DNA of 45,568 nt from Pseudanabaena sp. (GTDB lineage: Bacteria; Cyanobacteriota; Cyanobacteriia; Pseudanabaenales; Pseudanabaenaceae). Shown here piece after piece: positions 16,088 through 24,702 of the stretch (its first letter is position 1; each line of letters begins with the position of its first letter). The DNA lies in NCBI GenBank assembly GCA_003249035.1, contig QBMK01000032.1, positions 1 through 45,568 of the forward strand, read 5' to 3'. Both the position numbers and the translations under genes were made by a program. The notes under the pieces are model-generated. The model was given only the letters and a program-made list of their open reading frames with translations. It was not told the DNA's origin and searched no databases.

Positions 16088-16163
16088 ACCACTAACCCCT
16101 CTATTTACTTACTGAGACACAGCATGTATTTGACATTGCATATTCTCGCATAATCAAAAAAAA
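16088..16163 (-). promoter_or_regulatory. Conserved effector leader, copy next to intact pentapeptide gene
   Basis: Same roughly 75-bp leader as the other effectors. Here it lies between the stop codon of the intact pentapeptide gene and the effector 6 ATG. With intact neighbours on both sides, this copy gives the likely original arrangement, and the others carry only the pentapeptide gene's tail. Confidence 0.4.
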
Positions 16164-16865
16164 TTAACGACAATTTTGATCGTTTACTGACCCATCTTGC
16201 ATGGTCGTATTACATAACTTTGCTTTTGTTAAATTTGCATTGATTAACGAAGCATTTTCGAGATAAGCATCAACTAAATTTACTTCACTGAGATTTGCCC
16301 CTTCGAGATTGGCAAAACCTAGCTTGGCATTCGTCAGATTGGCTCTAAGTAAATTTGCTCCTTCAAGATCGACAAATTGGCGCACAGATGTAAACACATC
16401 GACATTACCATCCGCATAACTGTCAGTAAGATTGGCCTCTAGGAGATTGCTCTGGCGAAAAGAAGCCTCAAGTAAATACGCATTGCTCAGATTTGCCCCC
16501 GTCAAATTGGCTTGACCAAAATTCGCCAGCCGCAAATCGGCATAACTCAGATCGGCATAGATTAGACTTGTTCCTTGCAAATTTGCACCCCGCAGATCGA
16601 CACTCCTCAGATTTGCCCCTTGGAGATTAGCTTTATTTAAATCTGCGCCAATCAGTTTTAAACCATTCAAGTCCGTATTTTGTAAATTACAGCCCTGACA
16701 GCGATTAGTTTCGATCAGGCGTTGACGATTAGCCGATTGGATGCGATCGCTACTAGGGTCAGCAAAAGCACTCAATGGCAAAGCGATCGCGATCGCCGTA
16801 AAAAATCCCGAAAATAAAACCCTAGCCACAATGCTCATTTTCAGACTCCGATTGAGTATAAGCAT
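16164..16865 (-). CDS. Secreted pentapeptide-repeat protein
   Basis: 233 residues. A Sec-type signal peptide (hydrophobic about 12-33, ending LSAFA before DPSSD) precedes a CxxC (CQGC) and then A(N/D)LxxA(N/D) pentapeptides from about 62 to 215, which fold as a right-handed quadrilateral beta helix. An internal ATG at codon 10 gives a tidier signal peptide. It is probably periplasmic or lumenal. Pentapeptide proteins are abundant in cyanobacteria and mostly of unknown role. The last roughly 40 codons are duplicated four times inside the effector array. Whether it belongs functionally with the effectors or merely donated its 3' end is unclear. Confidence 0.85.
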   Translation of the reverse strand: MLILNRSLKMSIVARVLFSGFFTAIAIALPLSAFADPSSDRIQSANRQRLIETNRCQGCNLQNTDLNGLKLIGADLNKANLQGANLRSVDLRGANLQGTSLIYADLSYADLRLANFGQANLTGANLSNAYLLEASFRQSNLLEANLTDSYADGNVDVFTSVRQFVDLEGANLLRANLTNAKLGFANLEGANLSEVNLVDAYLENASLINANLTKAKLCNTTMQDGSVNDQNCR

Positions 16866-16870
16866 CCTAT

Positions 16871-16909
16871 GGTAGTTGTATCGTGGGCTTTACCCACGAT
16901 ACAACTACC
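16871..16909. repeat. Perfect 17-bp palindrome between divergent genes
   Basis: GGTAGTTGTATCGTGGG and its exact complement are separated by CTTTA. It lies upstream of both the pentapeptide gene and the TPR gene, so it is not a terminator for either. It could be a small palindromic repeat element or a cruciform-forming operator. Confidence 0.85.
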
Positions 16910-16981
16910 TACTTCGTTAGTCATAATGATAAATTAATGTGGATATGAAAAGTTGTCATCATAATTACGCCATATATCGCG

Positions 16982-18715
16982 ATGTATTTGGTGGCAGATT
17001 CTGCTAAACCTGTGGTTGAGAAATTGGAATTACCAATGATTTTGCGTTCTTTTTTTCAGTCAGTCAAACAAGGCAAACGGTTTTTGTTGCTCATGATTGT
17101 GCTGCTAAACTTGCCGATCGCACCGACAGCGATCGCTCAGGAAAAGCTACAGGATTTCGACTATTGGGCATCACTCTGTAGCTCCTTGGTCAAATCTCGC
17201 AAATACAAAGAAGCCGTCGAAGCTTGCAATCAGGCTATCACCCTAAATACAAATGAGCCGATCGCTTGGCTAGAGCGTGGCGATGCCATGGCTGGGTTAG
17301 GGATGTATATCGATGCTGTCGTATCCTACGATCGCTTTATTAAGTTACAGCCCGAAAACTCAGGCGGTCTAGCAAAACGTTGCTGGGCATTGATGGAGCT
17401 AGAACGCTTTGAAGATGCGATCTCATCCTGCGAACTGGCGCTAAGACTTGACAAAAACTGGGCTGATGCTTCACCGGCAATGGTGTGGTTCATCCAAGGA
17501 GCATTGCTAAAACGGGAGGGGAAATTGGCAGAGGCATTAGAGTCGCTGGGACTAGCCATTCGCACAAATCCCAATTATTCTCTAGCTCTCACCGAACGGT
17601 GCGATACTTTTGTCGCCCTCGATCGAGCAGCCGATGCCATCCAAGATTGCGATCGCGCCATCAAGGTAAATGCGAACTGGGGCAGATCCACCCCTGCGAT
17701 CGCATGGAAAACTAAAGGCAAAGTCCAGAACCAATTAAAACGCTTTGATGAAGCCTTATTTTCCTATGACAAAGCTGTAGCGATCGAGCCGACAAATGCT
17801 CAGGCATGGGCCGAACAGGGGATGATTTTATGGAGATTGGGGCGTTATGCCGAAGCTTTGGCTTCACAAGAATGGGCTCTTAAAGCTAAAGAAAAATATT
17901 CTCTCGCCTTAGCCAACTCCTGCGCTGCTCTTAACCAACTCCGTCAATTTAAAGAAGCCCTAGCCGCCTGTAACTCCGCACTCCAAGAAGGCGATCAACA
18001 ATGGGACTTTCTGGGGCCAGCATGGGCATGGGATCAAAGAGCGAATGCTCTCAACGGTTTGGGTAAGTACGAAGAAGCCCTAGCCTCGGCAAATCGAGCG
18101 ATCTCCCTCCAGCCAAGCCAAGCTAGTTTTTGGGGCAATCGAGCAGCTACTCTTTGGGCATTAGGGCGTTTTGACTTAGCGCTATCTTCTACCAATCAAG
18201 CGATCGCCCTCAATCAAAATTCCTCAAACGCATGGTTCAATCATGGACGTATTCTTGCCTCAATGGGTCGCACAGAAGAAGCTCTCAAAGCCTATGACAA
18301 GGCAATACAAGGCGATGCTAATATAGGCAATCAAAAATCGTTAGCAGATATTTGGACAAACAAGGCTGCTCTGCTATGGCGACTAAATCGGTTTCGCGAA
18401 TCTATAGCCGCCAGTCAACAGGCGATCGGGGTTAATCCAAAATTAGACACGGCTTGGTTTAATCTCGGCTTAGCGCTGATGTCAATTGATCGCTTTGCCG
18501 AGGCAGCCGTTGCCTATAGTCGGGCGATCGCGATCGATGTCAAGAATGCTGACTATTGGACAGGGCGAGGTCTGGCACTATTGGCTCTAAATAGTAATGC
18601 CGATGCGCTGGTTGCCTTTGAGCAAGCCCTCAAGCTTAACCCCAGCCAGACTCAAGCCACAAACAATAAGGCGATCGCGATCGAGCGTCTAAAACCAAAA
18701 CCAATGCAGAAATAA
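16982..18715 (+). CDS. Exported TPR-repeat protein
   Basis: 577 residues from the first ATG. An ATG at 17036 gives a more normal signal peptide (hydrophobic FLLLMIVLLNLPIAPTAIA then QE) and has GGA about 10 nt upstream, so the true start may be there. After the signal come about a dozen 34-residue tetratricopeptide repeats, recognisable by repeated W..G..L..L.R...A/A...A..L.P patterns, running to the C-terminus. TPR arrays act as protein-docking scaffolds. The partner is not indicated. The 3' end of the gene (codons for KPKPMQK) forms one arm of a large hairpin. Confidence 0.85.
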   Translation: MYLVADSAKPVVEKLELPMILRSFFQSVKQGKRFLLLMIVLLNLPIAPTAIAQEKLQDFDYWASLCSSLVKSRKYKEAVEACNQAITLNTNEPIAWLERGDAMAGLGMYIDAVVSYDRFIKLQPENSGGLAKRCWALMELERFEDAISSCELALRLDKNWADASPAMVWFIQGALLKREGKLAEALESLGLAIRTNPNYSLALTERCDTFVALDRAADAIQDCDRAIKVNANWGRSTPAIAWKTKGKVQNQLKRFDEALFSYDKAVAIEPTNAQAWAEQGMILWRLGRYAEALASQEWALKAKEKYSLALANSCAALNQLRQFKEALAACNSALQEGDQQWDFLGPAWAWDQRANALNGLGKYEEALASANRAISLQPSQASFWGNRAATLWALGRFDLALSSTNQAIALNQNSSNAWFNHGRILASMGRTEEALKAYDKAIQGDANIGNQKSLADIWTNKAALLWRLNRFRESIAASQQAIGVNPKLDTAWFNLGLALMSIDRFAEAAVAYSRAIAIDVKNADYWTGRGLALLALNSNADALVAFEQALKLNPSQTQATNNKAIAIERLKPKPMQK

Positions 18716-18757
18716 TTACAGTGCTGTGAGCTGTAATTATTTCTGCATTGGTTTTGG
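18695..18757. terminator. 27-bp perfect inverted repeat between convergent genes
   Basis: The left arm (18695-18721) covers the final codons and stop of the TPR gene. The right arm (18731-18757) is its exact complement across a 9-nt loop. It ends 7 bp before the stop of the minus-strand Nif11 gene, so it can fold in transcripts from both sides. Because one arm is coding, the terminator and C-terminus evolve together, perhaps after an inverted duplication of the gene end. Confidence 0.85.
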
Positions 18758-18763
18758 AGATTT

Positions 18764-18973
18764 CTAAATTCCAGGAATTTCTGAAAGATGACACTTTAAT
18801 TCTTCGACCTCAAAGTTGGTCATCTGCTGCCATTCTTCGATCGTGAAGTCATATCCTTCAGCCTTTGCCATTTCCACAAAACTTTCAAGATCGGGGGCTT
18901 GATTTAGCTTTGCTTTAAGAAGGGAATCTGTCTTCGCTGCTCGATACAGACGCGCTACTTGATCTCTTGCCAT
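18764..18973 (-). CDS. Nif11-family small protein
   Basis: 69 residues from ATG 18973. The frame stays open to 19045, but the conserved family start is MARDQVARLYRAAKTD. The pattern D..L..KL..A.D...F...A...G(Y/F)..T..E(W/L) matches the Nif11 domain, found in cyanobacterial stand-alone proteins and as leader peptides of lanthipeptide-type natural products. No double-glycine cleavage site and no modifying enzymes are visible nearby, so it is probably a stand-alone member of unknown role. Confidence 0.75.
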   Translation of the reverse strand: MARDQVARLYRAAKTDSLLKAKLNQAPDLESFVEMAKAEGYDFTIEEWQQMTNFEVEELKCHLSEIPGI

Positions 18974-19098
18974 AATCTTAAATAGGGGTAAAGTGGTGGG
19001 ACATGCTTTAGACAAGAATGTATAAACAATACAAACCTTTGCCACAAATCACACACCTGTAATTGATAATAGTCTAACAAGAAGAAGGCAAGCAATCT

Positions 19099-21510
19099 AT
19101 GGCTACAAAGTCTCCAAATGTTTGGCAAAAATTCTGGAAACGCATCAAAGACCTTTGGGGGCAGTTTCTTGGCACTATCGATGGGCTGATCGGTAATAAG
19201 TTTGTCGAGTTCTTAAATAAGTCAGTTCCCGCGCCTTTAAAATTTCTGATCCCATTTCTTAGAGATGATCTAGGGATAGCACCTCCTTCAATCACTTCTT
19301 TTAAAGGCATTGCAATACCCGAAAAGATAGAAACAAAAGAAATCTTAAAAGAAATTTCTATCGACCAAAGAGTCGGGACAATTTGGCAAATCAAGCCGCA
19401 GTTTCTCCGCTATCAATGTCAAGAATCAAATCCCTTCCGGTGCGAACTTCCTCACGAAACCGTCACCGATGATCCAAACAATAAATATTGCAAAAAATGT
19501 CAATTCCCGGCAAGCTTGCCTCCTGAAGTCAAAGTGCGTGGCAGGAGTGGAGTTTACCAAGTTGATGAATATATCGGTATCCGAGGCAGTGGCAGACTCT
19601 ATAACGCTACTAACTTAACTGATGGGGAATCTTTTCTATTAAAAGAATATGTAATTCCCAAAAAATATTTTAACGATCAAGAAACTAGAGCCTGTAAACG
19701 TAATTTTGAAGCATCATCAGAACTCAAACTTTCTGATGGACGGAAGCAAGACTCTCGGCTGATTTCACCAATAGAAGCGATCGCTGATGCTCGCGAAGAA
19801 CGTTGTTATGCGATTTTGCCAAAAGCAAATGATGCGATCTCCTTAGCTGAATATTTAGCAGTGAATGGAGCAATGAGTAACTGGCAGGTGAAATCATTCC
19901 TTAATCAAGCTTTACAAACTCTTGAGTCTTTACATTCACAGAAGTATCGATTGCGTTCTGGAGTGGTGACTTCAGGGCTGCCTCACGGCAATCTTACCTT
20001 TTATAGCATTGCCATCCGATCAAATTTTCAAGGGTTTACGGTCTATCTCAACGACATGGCACTCTGGGAAGATCGCTTTTATCCACCCGATGTGCAAGAG
20101 CCTGACTATTCCATCAATCGCGATCTCGAAGATTTAGGCTATATCGCTTTCTATCTATTAAAAGGCGGCGTCATCGATCTTGAAAATCGTTCCTGCTTAA
20201 ATCCCTTCGACCCAGACCATTGGGGTGGTAAAGTTCATCTGGGTTTGAAAAAATTTGTACAGAATTTACTTGGTTTTGGGGAGACTGCTTATAGTAGTGC
20301 TGAAGTGGCTCGAAGGTCTCTACTACGACTACATATCGATCGTGACGCTCTACTAGAATTTATTGACCAAGAGGAAGTTGAGCCAGTCAAAAAGAAATGG
20401 TGGGGATGGCTGAATAAGAAAGTAATCGCGATCGCAATCGGGATAATTCTTTTATTGCTATTGGCTTTCTTGTTATACTTCTGGCTAACGCAACCACAAA
20501 AGGCTGCCAACCTAAATTTCCCTTGCTGCATTAACCAAATATCGGATATTCCTGAAGGGAAGTTTACCTATACAGCCGAAAAGAATGGCACTTGGAATTA
20601 CTCACTTTTACAGAATAATTTGATTGCCAAAGGTTCGACTCTAGAAGATGAATTGCAAAAACGTCAGCCAAAACTCCAACTTAGCTATCAGCCCGTAAAT
20701 ATTGATCAAAGTGGCGATAAGACCACTGAGCGGTATCCAATCTCCCAATTACAATCCAATCAAGCCGATTTTGCTATTTCTAGTGTGACCGATAATCTTG
20801 GCGGCAATTTTATAACCCAAGATATTGCCTACGATGGCTTAGCTGTATTTGTCGCCTTTAGTTATGCTCAGCGCAACAACAGCTTGCCCACGGCTCTAAA
20901 TGGCAGACTCACCTTTGAGCAATTGCGCCAACTCTACACTGGAGAAATTATTAATTGGCAACAGTTAGGGGGGCCAAACTTGCCTGTGAAGCTCTATATG
21001 CCGCTAGATGATGAGTCGGTTAGGATCTTTGAAAAACGGGTACTAAAAGAGGAGTCTGCGATCGCGGCTTTCCGACAATTAAGCAAAGACGGAAATATCA
21101 CATCGCTATCTATCTTTGATTCATTGCGGCAAGTAATCCAAGACTTTGAGGATCGCAATATTGGTGGCATTTCCTTTGGTTCGATTAGTCAAGTTTTTGG
21201 CCAATGCTCAGTCTATCCCCTTGCGATCGCTGATGACAATAAATCCTTCGTTGCACCTTTAGTTCAAAAAACTGGTGCTGCCCTGACACCCAATGTTGAT
21301 CTTTGCAATGAAAAAGGTAGTTACATTCAAAACTACAGTGCTTTTATCAATCAAAACTATCCTCTTGCTTTTCCCATTTCAGTAGTCTATACCCGCGATA
21401 ACCGCCGATTGCCGATCGCTGAACGTTTTGTCTCGATCATGCGAACTGAAGAAGCCCAAAATTTACTTAAGCAAACTGGACTAGTCCCCCTAAAATATCC
21501 AATCAAGTGA
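19099..21510 (+). CDS. Pseudokinase, transmembrane helix and PstS-like binding domain fusion
   Basis: 803 residues. A zinc-ribbon-like set (C107, C115, C131, C134) precedes a kinase-like domain (about 150-420). LLKEY keeps the beta-3 lysine (K182), but the catalytic HRD is HGN (296-298), with Asn in place of Asp, and the DFG position reads NDM (318-320), so it is probably a pseudokinase. A basic, Trp-rich stretch leads to one membrane helix (442-463). The outer part (about 480-803) is a type 2 periplasmic-binding fold like phosphate-binding PstS, with ADFAISSVTD, DGLAVFVAF and LTFEQLRQLYTGEIINWQQL. I infer a sensor that binds a ligand outside and signals to the cytoplasm. The ligand is unknown and need not be phosphate. 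Confidence 0.8.
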   Translation: MATKSPNVWQKFWKRIKDLWGQFLGTIDGLIGNKFVEFLNKSVPAPLKFLIPFLRDDLGIAPPSITSFKGIAIPEKIETKEILKEISIDQRVGTIWQIKPQFLRYQCQESNPFRCELPHETVTDDPNNKYCKKCQFPASLPPEVKVRGRSGVYQVDEYIGIRGSGRLYNATNLTDGESFLLKEYVIPKKYFNDQETRACKRNFEASSELKLSDGRKQDSRLISPIEAIADAREERCYAILPKANDAISLAEYLAVNGAMSNWQVKSFLNQALQTLESLHSQKYRLRSGVVTSGLPHGNLTFYSIAIRSNFQGFTVYLNDMALWEDRFYPPDVQEPDYSINRDLEDLGYIAFYLLKGGVIDLENRSCLNPFDPDHWGGKVHLGLKKFVQNLLGFGETAYSSAEVARRSLLRLHIDRDALLEFIDQEEVEPVKKKWWGWLNKKVIAIAIGIILLLLLAFLLYFWLTQPQKAANLNFPCCINQISDIPEGKFTYTAEKNGTWNYSLLQNNLIAKGSTLEDELQKRQPKLQLSYQPVNIDQSGDKTTERYPISQLQSNQADFAISSVTDNLGGNFITQDIAYDGLAVFVAFSYAQRNNSLPTALNGRLTFEQLRQLYTGEIINWQQLGGPNLPVKLYMPLDDESVRIFEKRVLKEESAIAAFRQLSKDGNITSLSIFDSLRQVIQDFEDRNIGGISFGSISQVFGQCSVYPLAIADDNKSFVAPLVQKTGAALTPNVDLCNEKGSYIQNYSAFINQNYPLAFPISVVYTRDNRRLPIAERFVSIMRTEEAQNLLKQTGLVPLKYPIK

Positions 21511-21543
21511 TGTAGCAAAGCAAGATTTGCTGAGGACATAAAA

Positions 21544-21586
21544 CCATCAATGAGTTGCGGCGCGAATCGTCGCAACTCATTGATGG
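21544..21586. terminator. 16-bp hairpin after the pseudokinase gene
   Basis: CCATCAATGAGTTGCG and its exact complement enclose an 11-nt loop. No T-run follows, so it may be a processed or Rho-assisted 3' end. A second perfect 9-bp hairpin, GCGCGAAGT/ACTTCGCGC, lies at 21622-21642. Confidence 0.6.
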
Positions 21587-21740
21587 GGGTGTACTAGCCA
21601 GCTCATTTTTTGTTATATAAAGCGCGAAGTATTACTTCGCGCAGATCCTCACTCTTTTGTTTTGTCTAACAGCAAATTCCAATGCTTATTCAGTTTTGTT
21701 TGCTAAACTTAGAGCTATTAGGTCATGAGAATTGGAGAAT

Positions 21741-23075
21741 ATGCTAATTTCTTTGGAAAATTTATTGGAAGAATTATGTGGTATCGAAGCAGTTACAAAC
21801 CCAATACAAGTTGCAAAACTTTCAGAAGATTACGCACATTTTAGTCCAGTTCTAGTTCCATTACTGGCTGGCAAAGTTGGTAATGTAGTCATGCGCCCTA
21901 AAAATGAAAGTGAAGTACTGAGAATTGCTAAAGCTTGTGTCAAGTATAAAATCGCTCTGACAGTACGTGGAAGTGGAACAGGCAACTATGGACAATGCAC
22001 TCCAATGAAAGGTGGTGTGATCATAGAAACTTTGCGATTGCAAGAAATTAAATGGCTTAAACCCGGACTTGCCTGCGTGGAAACCGGTGTAAAGCTGGGG
22101 GAACTTGATAAGAAAGCTCAAGAAATTGGATGGGAATCGCGTATGGTTCCATCTATGTTTAGAAGTGCGACAGTGGGCGGATTTATTGCAGGAGGAAGTG
22201 GTGGGGTTGGCTCTATTTTGTATGGGCAATTGCGTGATCGCGGTAACTTGAGAGCTGTGCGTGTAGTCACCCTCGAAGATGAGCCGCGCATCATTGAATT
22301 GCGAGGCGATGATGTCCAAAAGGTCAATCATGCCTATGGAACTAATGGCATTATTACTGAATTGGAAGTTCCCCTTGCGCCAGCCTATGCATGGATGGAA
22401 TGCATTGTTAGCTTCACCGATTTCATGACCGCCGCCAGATTTGGACAAGCTCTTGGCAACTGCGATGGCATTATCAAAAAGATGATCAGCATTCATGCTG
22501 ATCCGATTCCAAGCTATTTTGCGGCTTTGCAGAGCTATATTCCCAATGGCGCTCATTGCGCTTTAGTACTAGTCGCAGAGAGCGATCGCGAGCCATTTCA
22601 AAGTCTTGTCCAAGAATTTAAGGGCGAGATCTGCTACGAAAAAAGCGCACAAGAAGCTAGTAAAGGTATCAGTCTAATTGAGTTTACATGGAATCACACG
22701 ACTCTACATGCTCGTGCTGCCGATCCTTCCCTCACTTATCTCCAGAGCCTGTTTTTGAATGATCCGAAACTAGAACTTGTGCAGCAGATGCATGAGTATT
22801 TTGGCGATGAGGTCATCATGCATCTTGAGTTCATTAAAGTAAATGGAGTCGTCATTCCTGCGGCGATTCAGATTGTCCGTTTTACCGATAGCGATCGCCT
22901 GAATGAGATAATTGCGTATCACGAGTCGCAGGGTGTATTTATCGCTAATCCTCATACCTATATTCTCGAAGATGGCGGCATGAAGACAATTGACTATGAG
23001 CAACTAAACTTCAAGCGCATGGTCGATCCATACGGACTCATGAATCCCGAAAAAATGAAAGCATGGAAAATGTAG
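21741..23075 (+). CDS. FAD-linked oxidase (GlcD/VAO-type)
   Basis: 444 residues. The frame is open from a TTG at 21732, but GGAG at 21734 points to the ATG at 21741. The N-terminal half is an FAD-binding PCMH/VAO fold: VVMRPKNESEVLRIAKAC, TVRGSGTGNYGQ (the FAD pyrophosphate loop) and VGGFIAGGSGGVGSILYGQL. The C-terminal half holds the substrate domain and ends NPEKMKAWKM, like glycolate and lactate oxidases ('DPxGxMNPGK'). The substrate is unknown. No separate FeS partner (GlcF) is adjacent. Confidence 0.8.
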   Translation: MLISLENLLEELCGIEAVTNPIQVAKLSEDYAHFSPVLVPLLAGKVGNVVMRPKNESEVLRIAKACVKYKIALTVRGSGTGNYGQCTPMKGGVIIETLRLQEIKWLKPGLACVETGVKLGELDKKAQEIGWESRMVPSMFRSATVGGFIAGGSGGVGSILYGQLRDRGNLRAVRVVTLEDEPRIIELRGDDVQKVNHAYGTNGIITELEVPLAPAYAWMECIVSFTDFMTAARFGQALGNCDGIIKKMISIHADPIPSYFAALQSYIPNGAHCALVLVAESDREPFQSLVQEFKGEICYEKSAQEASKGISLIEFTWNHTTLHARAADPSLTYLQSLFLNDPKLELVQQMHEYFGDEVIMHLEFIKVNGVVIPAAIQIVRFTDSDRLNEIIAYHESQGVFIANPHTYILEDGGMKTIDYEQLNFKRMVDPYGLMNPEKMKAWKM

Positions 23076-23134
23076 TAAAACCCCCAAAAAATGAGATGGC
23101 GCAAAGCGCCACCTCATTTTTTGGGGTTTACTAC
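23072..23134. terminator. Long hairpin after the FAD oxidase gene
   Basis: GTAGTAAA and ACCCC with AAAAAATGAG on the left pair with CTCATTTTTT, GGGG and TTTACTAC on the right, with an inner GGCGC/GCGCC stem. The right arm supplies a T-run. It overlaps the stop codon of the upstream gene. Confidence 0.85.
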
Positions 23135-23200
23135 ACAGACAAGATTGGCAATCACAGGCTAAACTATACATAACTTTACAATGCGATCGCTTTGGCTGCC

Positions 23201-24622
23201 ATGACTGCAAATACTTTACTGAGAGAAAATCTTAATCCAAACGATTCCCAAGCTCAAAGTTTACCTGCGGGCGGACTAGATCCTGATCGTTTTGACTGGC
23301 AAGAAGTCTGGTATCCCGTCTTTTATATAGAAGACTTAGACAAAGCTAAGCCATCAAAATTCACTTTGTTAGAGCGCGATCTGGTGATTTGGTGGGATCG
23401 TCAAACTAACGAATGGCGAGCCTTTGACGATCGCTGTCCCCATCGCCTTGTACCTCTATCGGAAGGAAGAATTGCTGAAGATGGCTTATTAGAATGTCCT
23501 TATCACGGCTGGGCTTTTAAAGGTGATGGAAGCTGCGATCGCATTCCCCAACAGCCCGAAGGAGGAACCGCTCATACTTCTAAACGTGCTTGCATAGCAT
23601 CTTTACCTACCGCCGAGCGCCAAGGTATGTTATTTGTTTACGCTGGCAAACCAGAAAATGCATCTCAAGTCAAAATCCCGATTATTGAACCTCTCGAAAC
23701 TGACACAGGGAAGTGGACGCTTTTCGGGACATTTCGAGATTTGCCCTACGATGCCCTCACTCTGCTTGAAAACGTCCTTGACGCAAGTCACTTGCCCTTT
23801 ACCCATCATAAATCCGTTGGCAATCGTGCCAATGCAGCTCCAATGGTATTAGAGATTGTTGAAAGCAATAAAAATGGCTTTAAGGGTATATGGGAAGAAG
23901 GACCTAGACGCGGAAAGCTAGGAAAACAAGATACTACGTTTATCGCTCCTGCGACAATGTGGCATGACCTGACTTCCAAACAATTTGGTAGAACTATGAC
24001 AGTGGTATATGCCACCCCAACTCGCAAGGGGGAATGTCGTTTGTTTGCCAGATTCCCTTTCCAATTTAGCTCCGCAATTCCGAGATTTTTCATTGGCATC
24101 ACACCACGTTGGTATTCGCACATTGGACAGAATGGAATTCTCGAAGACGATCAAATTTTCTTGCATTATCAAGAGCGTTACTTAGAGCAAGCTCTTACCA
24201 AGCTAGAGAGCAATGGGAGTTATGCGAAGGCTTTCTATTTAGCAACTCAAGCTGACGCCTATGTTTCTGAATTGCGAAAATGGGTCGGCAGGTATGACGC
24301 TGATCCTTTCGCAGGTCAACAGCTAACAGCACCTTTAGTTAAAGAGGCACTCTTAAATCGTTATCATTCCCATACTGCTAAATGTGCGAGTTGCAGTCAA
24401 GCTTTGCGGAATGTGCGCAAGATTAAAACGATCAGTAAAATCGTTGCCGCGATCGCATGGACAATAAGCCCCTTAATTAGCTACTTTTTTACCCCTGTAA
24501 ATTTGCTAGTGATTTTGCTGAGTTCCATTCCTATGGCGATCGCGATCGCTCTATGGCTAATATGTAACAACTTAGAGCAGAAGTTTATCTACGGTCAAGA
24601 AATTCCATTGCGAAATCTATAG
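23201..24622 (+). CDS. Membrane-anchored Rieske oxygenase, pheophorbide a oxygenase (PAO)-like
   Basis: 473 residues from the ATG at 23201. An in-frame TTG lies 9 bp earlier. The Rieske [2Fe-2S] ligands are RCPHR (C79, H81) and CPYHGW (C99, H102). The mononuclear iron site is NVLDASHLPFTHH. A C-terminal KCASC motif and two hydrophobic helices (about 415-460) anchor it. CxxC plus C-terminal membrane helices is the arrangement of the PAO/Tic55/ACD1 group, which opens or hydroxylates chlorophyll catabolites in plants. Cyanobacterial members exist, with less clear substrates. It is thus probably a tetrapyrrole-related oxygenase at a membrane. Confidence 0.85.
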   Translation: MTANTLLRENLNPNDSQAQSLPAGGLDPDRFDWQEVWYPVFYIEDLDKAKPSKFTLLERDLVIWWDRQTNEWRAFDDRCPHRLVPLSEGRIAEDGLLECPYHGWAFKGDGSCDRIPQQPEGGTAHTSKRACIASLPTAERQGMLFVYAGKPENASQVKIPIIEPLETDTGKWTLFGTFRDLPYDALTLLENVLDASHLPFTHHKSVGNRANAAPMVLEIVESNKNGFKGIWEEGPRRGKLGKQDTTFIAPATMWHDLTSKQFGRTMTVVYATPTRKGECRLFARFPFQFSSAIPRFFIGITPRWYSHIGQNGILEDDQIFLHYQERYLEQALTKLESNGSYAKAFYLATQADAYVSELRKWVGRYDADPFAGQQLTAPLVKEALLNRYHSHTAKCASCSQALRNVRKIKTISKIVAAIAWTISPLISYFFTPVNLLVILLSSIPMAIAIALWLICNNLEQKFIYGQEIPLRNL

Positions 24623-24702
24623 AGATCGATCCTTTAAAACCAAAAAGAGAGAGGTATCGCAAATCACTATCTTTGTCTTCTATAAATAATTGGAGAAAAC
24701 CG

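Noticed and set aside
18974-19045. Longer Nif11 protein starting at 19045
   Set aside because: The extra 24 residues are Cys/Phe-rich and unlike the family, whose members start at MARDQV-like sequence.
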